A stretch of 20,402 nt of DNA from Deltaproteobacteria bacterium (GTDB taxonomy: Bacteria; Desulfobacterota; Desulfovibrionia; Desulfovibrionales; Desulfovibrionaceae), in contig JAITGZ010000168.1 of the NCBI GenBank assembly GCA_031280335.1, forward strand, positions 1-20,402. Direction: 5' to 3'. The notes under the pieces were generated by a model that saw only the letters and a program-made list of their open reading frames with translations, searched no databases and was not told the origin of the DNA. Positions 1 to 7,881 of this stretch are shown here, in pieces. Each line of letters begins with the position of its first letter. Positions within the stretch are counted from its first letter, which is position 1. The position numbers and the translations under genes were made by a program.

Positions 1-1
1 C

Positions 2-313
2 TCCCGCTATGAACCCTGCGGGCTCACTCAGATGTACGCCCTGAAATACGGCACCCCGCCGGTGGCCACCGCCGTGGGAGGGCTTAAGGACAGCATCATC
101 CCCTGGCCCAGGGATAATGCCACCGGCTTCACTTTTTATAATGCCGATCCGCAGGATTTGTACGAAAGTATTATGGATGCTTGCGAAATATGGGAAAACA
201 ACCCGGATATGTGGCGCGGCATAATGCTTAGGGCTATGAACAAGGATTTTACCTGGGACGAATCCGCCGCCAGGTATATAGAACTGTACCGCGGTTTGGG
301 TCTGCGGGATTGA
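2..313 (+). CDS. glgA: Glycogen synthase, C-terminal fragment (5' end outside window)
   Basis: This is the last 103 residues of an ADP-glucose-dependent glycogen synthase (GT5), which adds alpha-1,4-glucosyl units to growing glycogen in the cytoplasm. The reading frame is open from base 2, so the gene starts upstream of the window. The fragment opens with SRYEPCGLTQMYALKYGT, the family's conserved nucleotide-sugar site; its Glu (bases 11-13) matches the active-site Glu of the E-P-C-G-L motif. A Gly-Gly-Leu motif (VGGLKDSI) and the usual C-terminal helices follow. The stop is TGA at 311-313. The branching-enzyme gene starts 9 nt later, so the two are probably co-transcribed as a glycogen-synthesis pair. 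A starch-synthase label would be equivalent. Confidence 0.93.
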   Translation, partial: SRYEPCGLTQMYALKYGTPPVATAVGGLKDSIIPWPRDNATGFTFYNADPQDLYESIMDACEIWENNPDMWRGIMLRAMNKDFTWDESAARYIELYRGLGLRD

Positions 314-322
314 GGGCAAGTC

Positions 323-2236
323 ATGGTTGCTGATGTGGACAGAAGCAGGCCGGTATTCATTGAGCCGTTTGATCTCTATCTTTTCGGCAAGGGCGAGCAT
401 TGGGATATTTACCGTATTCTGGGGGCGCATGCGCATGAACAGGAAGGCGTGGCCGGTTTTCGTTTCGCGGTTTGGGCCCCCAACGCCCGCGAGGCGCATC
501 TTACGGGCGACTTTGTCTCGTGGGAGTGGGGCCGCTGCCCCCTGTATCCGGTGGGGAGTTCGGGCGTATGGGCCGCTTTTGTGCCCGGTTTTGACAAGGG
601 CGGGCTGTACAAGTTCGGCCTCAAAAACAGTGCCGGACGCATTGTTTATAAAAGCGACCCGATGGCCTTTTATGCGGAAAAACGACCGGGCAACGCCTCC
701 ATTGCCTGGGGGATCAACCCGTATGCCTGGGCGGATGATGATTGGCTGGCCGGACAGGCCGCAACCTCCCCCCGTAAACGTCCCTTGAGCATATACGAGG
801 TACATGCCGGATCATGGAAAAGACACCCGCGCGGAGACGGTTTTTATAATTACCGGGAACTGGCGGACGCGCTGGTGCCGTACGTGAAGGAACTGGGCTT
901 CACCCATATGGAGTTCATGCCTTTGGCCGAGCACCCTCTGGATCTTTCCTGGGGCTATCAAACCGGCGGTTATTACGCTCCCACCTCCCGTTTCGGCTCG
1001 CCGGAAGATTTGAAATACCTGATCAATCGCTGTCATATGGAAGGCCTGGGGGTGATTTTGGATTGGGTTCCGGCGCATTTTCCCAAAGACGACTGGTCCC
1101 TGGCCCGTTTTGACGGGACGGCCCTGTACGAGCACAGCGACCCGCGCCAGGGCGAGCATCCGGATTGGGGTACCTATATCTTTAATTTCGGCCGCAATGA
1201 GGTGAAGAATTTTCTTTTGGCCAACGCCTTGTACTGGCTGAAAGAGTTTCATTTTGACGGTCTGCGCATTGACGCCGTGGCCTCCATGCTCTATCTGGAT
1301 TACTCGCGCAAGTCTGGTGAGTGGCTGCCTAACAAGTATGGAGGCAAAGAAAATATTGAAGCCATAGAATTCCTGCGCGAACTTAATACAGTGGTACACG
1401 GGCAGTTTCCACACGCCATGACCATTGCTGAAGAATCCACCTCCTGGGCCGGGGTGTCCAAACCCGTCTATACCGGCGGTCTGGGTTTTACCTTTAAATG
1501 GAATATGGGCTGGATGCACGACACCCTCGCCTACATGGGCAAAGACCCTCTTTACCGTTCCTATCACCATAATTATCTGACTTTTTCCATGCTCTACGCC
1601 TTTAGCGAGAACTTTATCCTCCCCCTCTCGCATGACGAGGTGGTACACGGCAAAAAAGCGCTGCCGGCCAAAATGCCCGGCGATGCCTGGCAGCAGCAGG
1701 CCGGTCTGCGCCTGCTCTATGCCTATATGTGGGCGCATCCGGGCAAAAAATTGCTTTTCATGGGCGGGGAATTCGGCCAGTGGAACGAATGGGCCGAAGA
1801 CCGCGAACTGGATTGGGGGCTTCTCGCCTTTGATCCGCACTCCGGCTTGCACAGGCTGGTGGGGGATCTGAACAGGCTGCTTTGCGCCTATCCCTCCATG
1901 TATGTGGATGATTCTACTTGGGAGGGTTTTCAGTGGGTGGATTTTTCCGACTACGCCGCCTCGGTGATTAGTTTTGTCCGTCGTGGCGGCGAGGCCGCGC
2001 CCTTGATCTGGGTTTTTAACTTTACCCCGGTTACGCGCCTGGATTATCGTCTATGGTGTCCCCACCGGCAGTATCCGGCCTGGAACGAGATCTTCAATTC
2101 CGACAGCGCCCATTACGGCGGATCCAACCAGGGTAACGGCGGCGGGCTGTGTTTGGAATACGACGAAAACGGGCAAGGGTTCTTTCGTCTGACCCTGCCG
2201 CCCCTGGCCGCCGTGGCCCTGACTCCGGCCACATGA
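323..2236 (+). CDS. glgB: 1,4-alpha-glucan branching enzyme
   Basis: A 637-residue GH13 glycogen branching enzyme, which cleaves an alpha-1,4 chain and re-attaches it through an alpha-1,6 bond. An N-terminal CBM48-like beta domain (about residues 25-115, with FAVWAPNA and LTGDF motifs) precedes the (beta/alpha)8 barrel. The catalytic set is visible: the nucleophile Asp317 in DGLRIDAV, the acid/base Glu in AEES (370/371) and the transition-state His437-Asp438 in LSHDEVVHGK. A C-terminal beta domain ends in LPPLAAVAL. It is shorter than the E. coli enzyme (728 aa) because the extra N-terminal module is missing, a common form. The ATG at 323 follows GAGGG (312-316) by 6 nt. It lies directly behind glgA. 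Confidence 0.97.
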   Translation: MVADVDRSRPVFIEPFDLYLFGKGEHWDIYRILGAHAHEQEGVAGFRFAVWAPNAREAHLTGDFVSWEWGRCPLYPVGSSGVWAAFVPGFDKGGLYKFGLKNSAGRIVYKSDPMAFYAEKRPGNASIAWGINPYAWADDDWLAGQAATSPRKRPLSIYEVHAGSWKRHPRGDGFYNYRELADALVPYVKELGFTHMEFMPLAEHPLDLSWGYQTGGYYAPTSRFGSPEDLKYLINRCHMEGLGVILDWVPAHFPKDDWSLARFDGTALYEHSDPRQGEHPDWGTYIFNFGRNEVKNFLLANALYWLKEFHFDGLRIDAVASMLYLDYSRKSGEWLPNKYGGKENIEAIEFLRELNTVVHGQFPHAMTIAEESTSWAGVSKPVYTGGLGFTFKWNMGWMHDTLAYMGKDPLYRSYHHNYLTFSMLYAFSENFILPLSHDEVVHGKKALPAKMPGDAWQQQAGLRLLYAYMWAHPGKKLLFMGGEFGQWNEWAEDRELDWGLLAFDPHSGLHRLVGDLNRLLCAYPSMYVDDSTWEGFQWVDFSDYAASVISFVRRGGEAAPLIWVFNFTPVTRLDYRLWCPHRQYPAWNEIFNSDSAHYGGSNQGNGGGLCLEYDENGQGFFRLTLPPLAAVALTPAT

Positions 2237-2293
2237 AGGCATGGGTTCTCAGGTTCGCGGCAAGCCGCGTTCCGTTGACGCCATTGACGCAGT

Positions 2294-2746
2294 ATGCACA
2301 TTGTTCTTTTTGAGCCGGAAATTCCTCCCAATACAGGCAATGTGGCCCGGCTTTGCGCCGCCTTTGGTCTGCCGCTGCACCTGGTGGAGCCGTTGGGTTT
2401 TAAGCTGGAAGATCGCTACCTTAAACGGGCCGGGCTGGATTACTGGCCGCTGGTGGATTTGCTGGTATGGCCTTCTTTTGCGGCTTATTTGGAACATGGC
2501 CGCACGGGGCACCGCCTGGTCATGAGCAGCAGCAGGCAGGGCGAAGCGGCGCAACATTTTGCCTTCAGCCCGCATGACGCCTTGGTGCTGGGGCCTGAGA
2601 CGCGGGGCCTGCCGCCGGAAATTCTGGCTCAAGCCGAGGCCTGTGTGCGCATTGCCATACATCCGGGCGTACGCAGCCTGAATCTTTCTTCCGCCGCCGC
2701 CATTCTGGCCTACCAGGCATTGGCGCGTACCGGGATGTTGGAGTAG
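2294..2746 (+). CDS. trmL: tRNA (cytidine/uridine-34 2'-O)-methyltransferase TrmL
   Basis: A 150-residue single-domain SPOUT methyltransferase of the TrmL/YibK type, which 2'-O-methylates the wobble nucleotide 34 of certain leucine tRNAs using S-adenosylmethionine. The trefoil-knot motifs are clear: the N-terminal IVLFEPEIPPNTGN with the family Asn, LVLGPETRGLP near residue 98, and RSLNLSSAAAILAYQAL near the C-terminus, which forms the knot and the SAM pocket. Length matches the family (about 150-160). The ATG fits the canonical N-terminus, but no SD is visible. Instead TTGACGC occurs twice just upstream (2275-2281, 2284-2290). A small hairpin (2256-2269, stem CGCGG/CCGCG) lies between glgB and this gene. 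The spacer to glgB is 57 nt, so it may be read through from glgB. The cytidine/uridine specificity is known of the family and not shown by the sequence. Confidence 0.93.
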   Translation: MHIVLFEPEIPPNTGNVARLCAAFGLPLHLVEPLGFKLEDRYLKRAGLDYWPLVDLLVWPSFAAYLEHGRTGHRLVMSSSRQGEAAQHFAFSPHDALVLGPETRGLPPEILAQAEACVRIAIHPGVRSLNLSSAAAILAYQALARTGMLE

Positions 2747-2754
2747 AGACTTAA

Positions 2755-2842
2755 AGCATTTTAGAGCAATTTCGCTTTGAAATTGCTCTGGCGGCAGGGT
2801 TCGCGCAGCGCCGGGCAGAGAGTCTCAACGTTGAAATGCTCT
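2755..2842 (+). repeat. REP-like inverted-repeat element between trmL and dnaE
   Basis: A perfect 11-bp hairpin stands at 2763-2789: arm AGAGCAATTTC, 5-nt loop GCTTT, arm GAAATTGCTCT. It is flanked by a second pair, AGCATTT (2755-2761) and AAATGCT (2834-2840). GAGACT (2746-2751) is also complementary to AGTCTC (2821-2826). The word GAAATGCTCT returns at 2833-2842, and AGAGCATT recurs at 2873-2880, touching the -35 of the next promoter. No T-run follows the hairpin, so it is not a standard intrinsic terminator, though it could protect the 3' end of the trmL mRNA. Nested imperfect inverted repeats of this size resemble REP/BIME or small MITE elements; copy number cannot be judged from this window. 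Confidence 0.6.
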
Positions 2843-2878
2843 ACGTGCTGTTAATATGGAAAATCCGCATTCAGAGCA

Positions 2879-2907
2879 TTGCCGGTCGAAAAAAAACATG
2901 CTATAGT
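2879..2907 (+). promoter_or_regulatory. Predicted sigma70-type promoter of dnaE
   Basis: TTGCCG at 2879-2884 and TATAGT at 2902-2907 are separated by exactly 17 bp, with an A8 run inside the spacer. Transcription would begin near 2914 and give a leader of about 49 nt. In 2911-2960, 29 of 50 bases are T and only 3 are G. AGAGCATT (2873-2880), part of the upstream repeat family, overlaps the -35, so an operator role is conceivable. Confidence 0.6.
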
Positions 2908-2962
2908 CTTTTTGGATTTTTTTTACAGCTTTTCTAAACTTTTTTATTTTTTCCTAAAAAAT

Positions 2963-5900
2963 ATGTCGGAATTTGTTCATTTGCATTGCCACAGCGAGTA
3001 CAGCCTGCTGGACGGCGCGCTGCGCATAAAGGATCTTTGCCGCAAGGCGCGCGGGTTTGACCTTGCCGCCGTGGCGGTTACGGACCACGGTGTTTTGCAC
3101 GGGGCCATCCATTTGTGCAACGAAGCGGCCAAGCACAAACTCAAGCCCATTATCGGCTGTGAGGTCTATGTCTGCCCGGACCATACCGATCGCAGCCCCG
3201 AGACGGGCAAAACCCGTTATCACCTGGTGCTTCTGGCGCAAAATCTGACCGGCTATCGTAACCTTGTCAAGATTGTAACTTTGGGCGCGTTGGACGGTTT
3301 TTACTATAAACCCAGGGTGGACAAAGGCATCCTCAGCGAGAACAGCGAAGGGATCATTGCCCTTTCCGCCTGCCTGCAAGGCGAGATACCCGTGGCCCTG
3401 CGTAACGGAGACACGGCTGAAGCCCTGCTCTTGTGCCGGGAATACAGCTCCATTTTTCCGGAACGTTTTTTTCTGGAGGTACAGTCCAACGGCCTGGCGG
3501 AACAGGAAGTCTTGAACCATAAGCTGCTGGAGCTTTCCCGCCGTTCCGGCCTGCCGCTGGTGGGCACCAACGACTGCCATTATCTGGAGCGGGAGGATGC
3601 CGAAGCCCACGATTTGCTCCTATGCGTTCAGAACAAGGCCAGAGTGAGCGAGGCCGGGCGTATGCGCATGGGGACGGATGAATTGTATTATAAATCTCCG
3701 GAAGAGATGGAAAAAGCCTTTGCCTGGGCCCCGGAGGCCTTTGCCAACGCCGGGCGCATAGCCGCCCTGTGTGAGGATTATTCCGCCGAGCTTACGCCCA
3801 AAGGGGTATATCATTTCCCTCGTTACGATCCCCCCGAAGGCCGCTCTCTGGATGATGAATTTCGCCGCGCGGCGCGCGCCGGTCTGGACAAACGTCTGGC
3901 CGGCCGTTCGGACGACCTGAAGGCGGAAGACTATAAAGGGCGTCTGGAGATGGAACTGGAGGTCATCAGCAAGATGGGCTACCAGGGTTATTTTATGATT
4001 GTCCAGGATTTTATCGCCTGGGCTAAGAACAACGGCGTACCGGTGGGTCCGGGGCGGGGCAGCGCAGCCGGTTCGCTGGCGGCCTGGGCCCTGGGTATCA
4101 CCAATCTGGACCCCATTGCCTATAATCTTTTGTTCGAGCGTTTCCTCAACCCGGAGCGTAAAAACCTGCCGGACATTGACGTGGATTTTTGCGAACGCAA
4201 GCGTCCGGAGGTGTTGAAATACATCAACCAACGCTATGGGGCGGATTCAGTGGCCCAGATCACCACCTTTGGAACCCTTAAGACCAGGGCGGTGATCAAA
4301 GACGTGGGCCGGGCTTTGGGCATAGACTTTGAAGAAACCAACCGCCTGGCCGGGCTGGTGGGGGAGGCGGAGCGGGAAATCAAGCGCTTGAACAAATCCC
4401 TGCCCGAAGATCAGCATAAAAAGCTGAACATGTCCCTGGCCAAAGAGCTGTCTCCCAGGCTGAACGAGCTTTACCAGAGCAGCGAGCCCGGCTCGACCAT
4501 ACGCAGGCTGGTGGATATAGCCGAGCGTTTGGAAGGTCTTTCGCGCCACGCTTCCACCCATGCTTCGGCGGTGGTCATCTCCGACAGGCCTATGGTGGAT
4601 TACCTGCCGCTGTATCGGGGCAGGCACGACGAGCTGGTTACCCAGTACGATATGAACAATGTGGAGCAGATCGGCCTGGTCAAGTTTGATTTTCTTGGTC
4701 TGCGCACCATGACCGTATTGCAGGATGCCCTGGATATCATCCGGGATCAGGGCCGCCCGGTTCCGGATTTGGACTCACTGCCCCTGGATGACCAGGACGC
4801 CTACCGTCTTTACTCTTCCGGCGATACCGACGGGATATTCCAGGTGGAAAGCGAAGGCATGCGCCGCTATCTGCGTAAATTGAAGCCCACGCATTTTGAG
4901 GACATCATCGCCATGATCGCCCTCTACCGTCCCGGTCCCCTGGAAGGGGGCATGGTGGACTATTTCATCGACTGCAAACACGGCGTGACCAAAGCCGAGT
5001 ACCCTCTGCGCACGCTGGAAGAATGTCTCAAGCCCACTTACGGGGTGATCGTCTATCAGGAACAGGCCATGCAGATTTCCCGCGTGGCGGCGGGTTTTAC
5101 CCAGGGCGAGGCGGACGACCTGCGTAAGGCTATGGGTAAAAAGAAAAAAGAACTCATGCTCGCCCAGCGGGATAAATTCATTCTGGGGGCCAAAGCCAAC
5201 GGCATCAACGATGCCAAGGCCGCCGATATTTTCAGCCTGATCGAAAAATTTGCCGGTTACGGCTTCAACAAGTCGCACTCAGCGGCCTACGCGCTTATTT
5301 CGTATCAGACAGCCTATCTCAAGGCGCATTACCCTGCGGAGTTCATGGCCGCCCTGCTTAGTTCCGAAAATGGCAACCAGGATAAATTGCTCAAGTATGT
5401 GACCGCCTGCCGCGATTTGGGCTTGGCGGTGGGGGCACCCTCCGTGCAGGAGAGCAGCGATGATTTTTCTGTGCGCGGGGGGAGTATTCTTTTCGGCCTG
5501 GGGGGGATCAAGAATGTGGGTTCCGAGGCCAGTAAAGAAATTCTGGACGCGCGCGGCAAAGACGGGCCTTTCCTTTCCCTGCTGGATTTATGCGTTCGGA
5601 CTAATTTACGTAAAGTGGGCCGGCGGCCGCTGGAATACCTGATTAAGGCCGGGGCCATGGATTGTTTCGGCTCTTCACGCAAATCCATGTGCGAGACCCT
5701 GGAGCGCACGCTCACCCAGGCCCAGAAAAAGCAGAAAGAATCTCTTTCCGGCCAGCTGTCCATGTTTTCCTCCCTTACGCCGGCTCCTCCCCTGGTTTCG
5801 TCCGGACGGGGGGGGGATGTTCCGGAACGTGGGGAGGAATGGCCCCATGAAGAAAAATTGCATTATGAAAAAGAAGCCTTGGGTTTTTTTCTCTCCGGCC

Positions 5901-6739
5901 ATCCCCTGCGGCCTTTCCAGCGTCTTATGCGGCGTCTTGGCCTGCAGCCGTTGGAAGAGGCGCGCGCCGGCGAGCCTGGGGCGGTTTTTAAGACCGCTGT
6001 GCTGGTAAGTGATTTTGTGGAAAAACGCACCAAGGCGGGCAGACTTATGGCCAGTTGCCGTATGGAGGATTTTACCGCTGCGGGGGAATGTATTTTTTTG
6101 GGTAAAGTTGTTGACAAGGCGCGTGTTCTGATCCAATCGGTCGAAGCCGGAGCGGAGGTGAAAAAGTCGCTGATTGTGGCCGAGGCTGCTGGCGCGGCGG
6201 AGGTATGCCGGCAGGGAGCTTTTTGGCGGGAGGGTGAGTTTGCCTTCATGCCCAGAGAACATGCCCGGCAGGAAGCCGAAACCGGGCGCGCCCTTGAAGA
6301 TGCCTCGCCCGGACCGGGTAAAGCCTCCTTCAGGCCGGGCGTGCCTTTTGAACTCACGGCCAGACTGCTGGTGGAAAGGGAAGGAGACGGCACCGGCGGG
6401 GACCGTGATTTTGAAGAGGAGACCGAAGACGAATCTTCCAGGAACATCAAGGTAAGCTGCCTTGCTCTGCGTCCGCTGCTGGAGGCGGTGCGGAACGATC
6501 TGGATGTATGGAGGGTGGAGTGCGGTCTGGATGGATTCAAAGAGGAGCACGTGGACAGCCTTAAGCGCATTTTGCGATGCCACGCCGCCCCTTCAGGCGA
6601 AGGAGCGGAACTGAATCTTTTTTTATATGGCGAAGACAAGCAATGTTTGATGCGTTTTCCTGCCTACAGGGTGAAACCTGGTCTGGAGTTGGAAGAAGAG
6701 TTTGAGCGATGGGAACGCGGCATCTCTGCCACTGTGTGA
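2963..6739 (+). CDS. dnaE: DNA polymerase III subunit alpha
   Basis: The replicative polymerase subunit, 1258 residues from the chosen ATG. An N-terminal PHP domain (about 1-215) carries what look like all nine metal-site residues: His8, His10, Asp17, His42, Glu67, His87, Cys137, Asp204, His206. The palm follows, with GPGRGSAAGS, the acidic motif PDIDVDF (Asp404, 406, 408) and KFDFLGLRT (Asp576) providing the catalytic aspartates. YGFNKSHSAAYALISYQTAYL marks the fingers/helix-hairpin-helix region, and a C-terminal OB-fold part follows with an acidic, low-complexity insert. The frame also has an upstream TTG at 2879, but that codon is the promoter -35 and would add 28 non-conserved residues; MSEFVHLHCHSEYS is the family N-terminus. 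No SD precedes the ATG. A run of nine G (5808-5816) lies in the linker at residues 949-952. Confidence 0.97.
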   Translation: MSEFVHLHCHSEYSLLDGALRIKDLCRKARGFDLAAVAVTDHGVLHGAIHLCNEAAKHKLKPIIGCEVYVCPDHTDRSPETGKTRYHLVLLAQNLTGYRNLVKIVTLGALDGFYYKPRVDKGILSENSEGIIALSACLQGEIPVALRNGDTAEALLLCREYSSIFPERFFLEVQSNGLAEQEVLNHKLLELSRRSGLPLVGTNDCHYLEREDAEAHDLLLCVQNKARVSEAGRMRMGTDELYYKSPEEMEKAFAWAPEAFANAGRIAALCEDYSAELTPKGVYHFPRYDPPEGRSLDDEFRRAARAGLDKRLAGRSDDLKAEDYKGRLEMELEVISKMGYQGYFMIVQDFIAWAKNNGVPVGPGRGSAAGSLAAWALGITNLDPIAYNLLFERFLNPERKNLPDIDVDFCERKRPEVLKYINQRYGADSVAQITTFGTLKTRAVIKDVGRALGIDFEETNRLAGLVGEAEREIKRLNKSLPEDQHKKLNMSLAKELSPRLNELYQSSEPGSTIRRLVDIAERLEGLSRHASTHASAVVISDRPMVDYLPLYRGRHDELVTQYDMNNVEQIGLVKFDFLGLRTMTVLQDALDIIRDQGRPVPDLDSLPLDDQDAYRLYSSGDTDGIFQVESEGMRRYLRKLKPTHFEDIIAMIALYRPGPLEGGMVDYFIDCKHGVTKAEYPLRTLEECLKPTYGVIVYQEQAMQISRVAAGFTQGEADDLRKAMGKKKKELMLAQRDKFILGAKANGINDAKAADIFSLIEKFAGYGFNKSHSAAYALISYQTAYLKAHYPAEFMAALLSSENGNQDKLLKYVTACRDLGLAVGAPSVQESSDDFSVRGGSILFGLGGIKNVGSEASKEILDARGKDGPFLSLLDLCVRTNLRKVGRRPLEYLIKAGAMDCFGSSRKSMCETLERTLTQAQKKQKESLSGQLSMFSSLTPAPPLVSSGRGGDVPERGEEWPHEEKLHYEKEALGFFLSGHPLRPFQRLMRRLGLQPLEEARAGEPGAVFKTAVLVSDFVEKRTKAGRLMASCRMEDFTAAGECIFLGKVVDKARVLIQSVEAGAEVKKSLIVAEAAGAAEVCRQGAFWREGEFAFMPREHARQEAETGRALEDASPGPGKASFRPGVPFELTARLLVEREGDGTGGDRDFEEETEDESSRNIKVSCLALRPLLEAVRNDLDVWRVECGLDGFKEEHVDSLKRILRCHAAPSGEGAELNLFLYGEDKQCLMRFPAYRVKPGLELEEEFERWERGISATV

Positions 6740-6763
6740 TTTTGGGCGGCGGAGATGTTTTTT
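6721..6763 (+). terminator. Intrinsic terminator at the dnaE 3' end
   Basis: CATCTCTGCC (6721-6730) pairs with GGCGGAGATG (6748-6757) in a 10-bp stem with one T-G wobble. The loop is 17 nt and TTTTTT (6758-6763) follows directly. The dnaE stop codon (6737-6739) lies inside the loop, so terminating ribosomes would affect folding. This would separate dnaE from the mre operon. Confidence 0.65.
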
Positions 6764-6774
6764 ATACCGATGGC

Positions 6775-6819
6775 GTGATTTTCCATTTATTGTCCGTTTT
6801 ATGCGGATAAAACTACTAG
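6775..6819 (+). promoter_or_regulatory. Possible promoter region for the mreB operon
   Basis: The 76 nt between the dnaE terminator and mreB are AT-rich relative to their surroundings and should hold the operon promoter, but no near-consensus pair stands out. Candidates are TTGTCC (6790-6795) with TACTAG (6814-6819, 18-bp spacer) and GTGATT (6775-6780) with TTTTAT (6797-6802, 16-bp spacer). Both are weak, so this is a placement and not an identification. Confidence 0.25.
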
Positions 6820-6839
6820 TTGCGAGGCGAGTTACAAAA

Positions 6840-7880
6840 ATGGCTAAATTAATGGATTCCATTCTGGGAATTTTTTCCAGCGATCTGGCTATAGACCTGG
6901 GCACAGCCAACACCTGCGTATATGTAAAGGGGCAGGGCGTGGTGCTGCGTGAACCGTCGGTGGTGGCGGTGAAAAAGGACGCCCGCGGAGGCACCGTCAT
7001 TTTGGCGGTGGGTAAAGAAGCCAAAGACATGCTCGGCAAAGTTCCGGCCAACATAGAGGCCATACGCCCGATGAAGGACGGGGTGATTGCGGATTTCGAA
7101 ATAGCCGAGTCCATGCTGCGCTATTTCATCTCCAAGGTGCATAACCAGCGCCGTTTGGTACGTCCCAGGATCATGGTCTGCGTGCCCACCGGGGTTACCC
7201 AGGTGGAAAAGCGGGCGGTCAAGGAGTCCTGCCAGAGCGCTGGTGCCCGCGAGGTCTATCTGATTGAAGAACCTATGGCTGCGGCCATTGGCGCGAATCT
7301 GCCCATTCAGGAACCCACCTCCAATATGGTGGTGGGCATAGGCGGCGGCACCACCGAGATTGCCATCATCTCCCTTTCCGGCATCGTCTATTCCAGGTCG
7401 GTGCGCGTGGGTGGCGACAAGATGGACGAGGCCATTATCGCGCACATCAGAAATAAATATAATATGCTCATCGGCGAATCCACCGCTGAAACCATCAAGA
7501 TCACCATCGGCTCGGCCTATCCTCAGCAACAGGAACAGGAGATGGAGGTGAAAGGACGCTATCTGCTCACCGGCATCCCGCAGAATATTCAAATTACCTC
7601 TGAAGAAGTGCGTAAGGCCATTTCAGCGCAGGTGGAAGCCATCGTCCAGGCCGTGCGCAATGCCCTGGAGGAGGTACCGCCCGAGCTGGCCGCCGATATA
7701 GTGGATCGGGGCATAGTACTCACCGGGGGCGGCGCGCTGTTGAAGGGGCTGGATCAATTGCTGCGCGAAGAAACCATGCTGCCCATAACCGTGGTGGACG
7801 ACCCCCTGTCCACGGTGGTGCTGGGCACGGGCAAGGCCCTGGACAACATACATACTCTTAAAGAAGTCTGTATAGAATAA
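6840..7880 (+). CDS. mreB: Rod shape-determining protein MreB (bacterial actin)
   Basis: A 346-residue actin homologue that forms membrane-bound filaments guiding lateral cell-wall synthesis. The ATP-binding motifs are intact: phosphate-1 DLGTANT (residues 19-25), phosphate-2 VGIGGGTTEIAIISL, and the adenosine motif GIVLTGGGALLKGL near the C-terminus. The short N-terminal MAKLMDSILGIFSS can act as membrane anchor. Length matches the family (about 345). The ATG at 6840 is preceded by GAGGCGAG (6824-6831), 8 nt upstream; a TTG at 6702 inside dnaE is in frame but would add unrelated residues. A second ATG at 6852 (MDSIL) cannot be excluded. It is the first gene of the mreBCD-mrdA-rodA operon, and mreC begins 2 nt after its stop. 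Confidence 0.97.
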   Translation: MAKLMDSILGIFSSDLAIDLGTANTCVYVKGQGVVLREPSVVAVKKDARGGTVILAVGKEAKDMLGKVPANIEAIRPMKDGVIADFEIAESMLRYFISKVHNQRRLVRPRIMVCVPTGVTQVEKRAVKESCQSAGAREVYLIEEPMAAAIGANLPIQEPTSNMVVGIGGGTTEIAIISLSGIVYSRSVRVGGDKMDEAIIAHIRNKYNMLIGESTAETIKITIGSAYPQQQEQEMEVKGRYLLTGIPQNIQITSEEVRKAISAQVEAIVQAVRNALEEVPPELAADIVDRGIVLTGGGALLKGLDQLLREETMLPITVVDDPLSTVVLGTGKALDNIHTLKEVCIE

Positions 7881-7881
7881 A

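Noticed and set aside
812..1852. Open frame of 346 codons on the minus strand opposite glgB
   Set aside because: It lies wholly inside the conserved glgB barrel and shows no domain; shadow frame.
2763..2789. Hairpin after trmL as an intrinsic terminator
   Set aside because: The stem is perfect, but it is followed by GGCGGCAGGG and not a T-run, and its arms recur nearby. It was classed as a repeat element instead.
2879..2962. TTG at 2879 as the dnaE start
   Set aside because: The added 28 residues are Phe-rich and unlike the family, and the codon falls in the predicted -35 box. The ATG at 2963 gives the canonical N-terminus.
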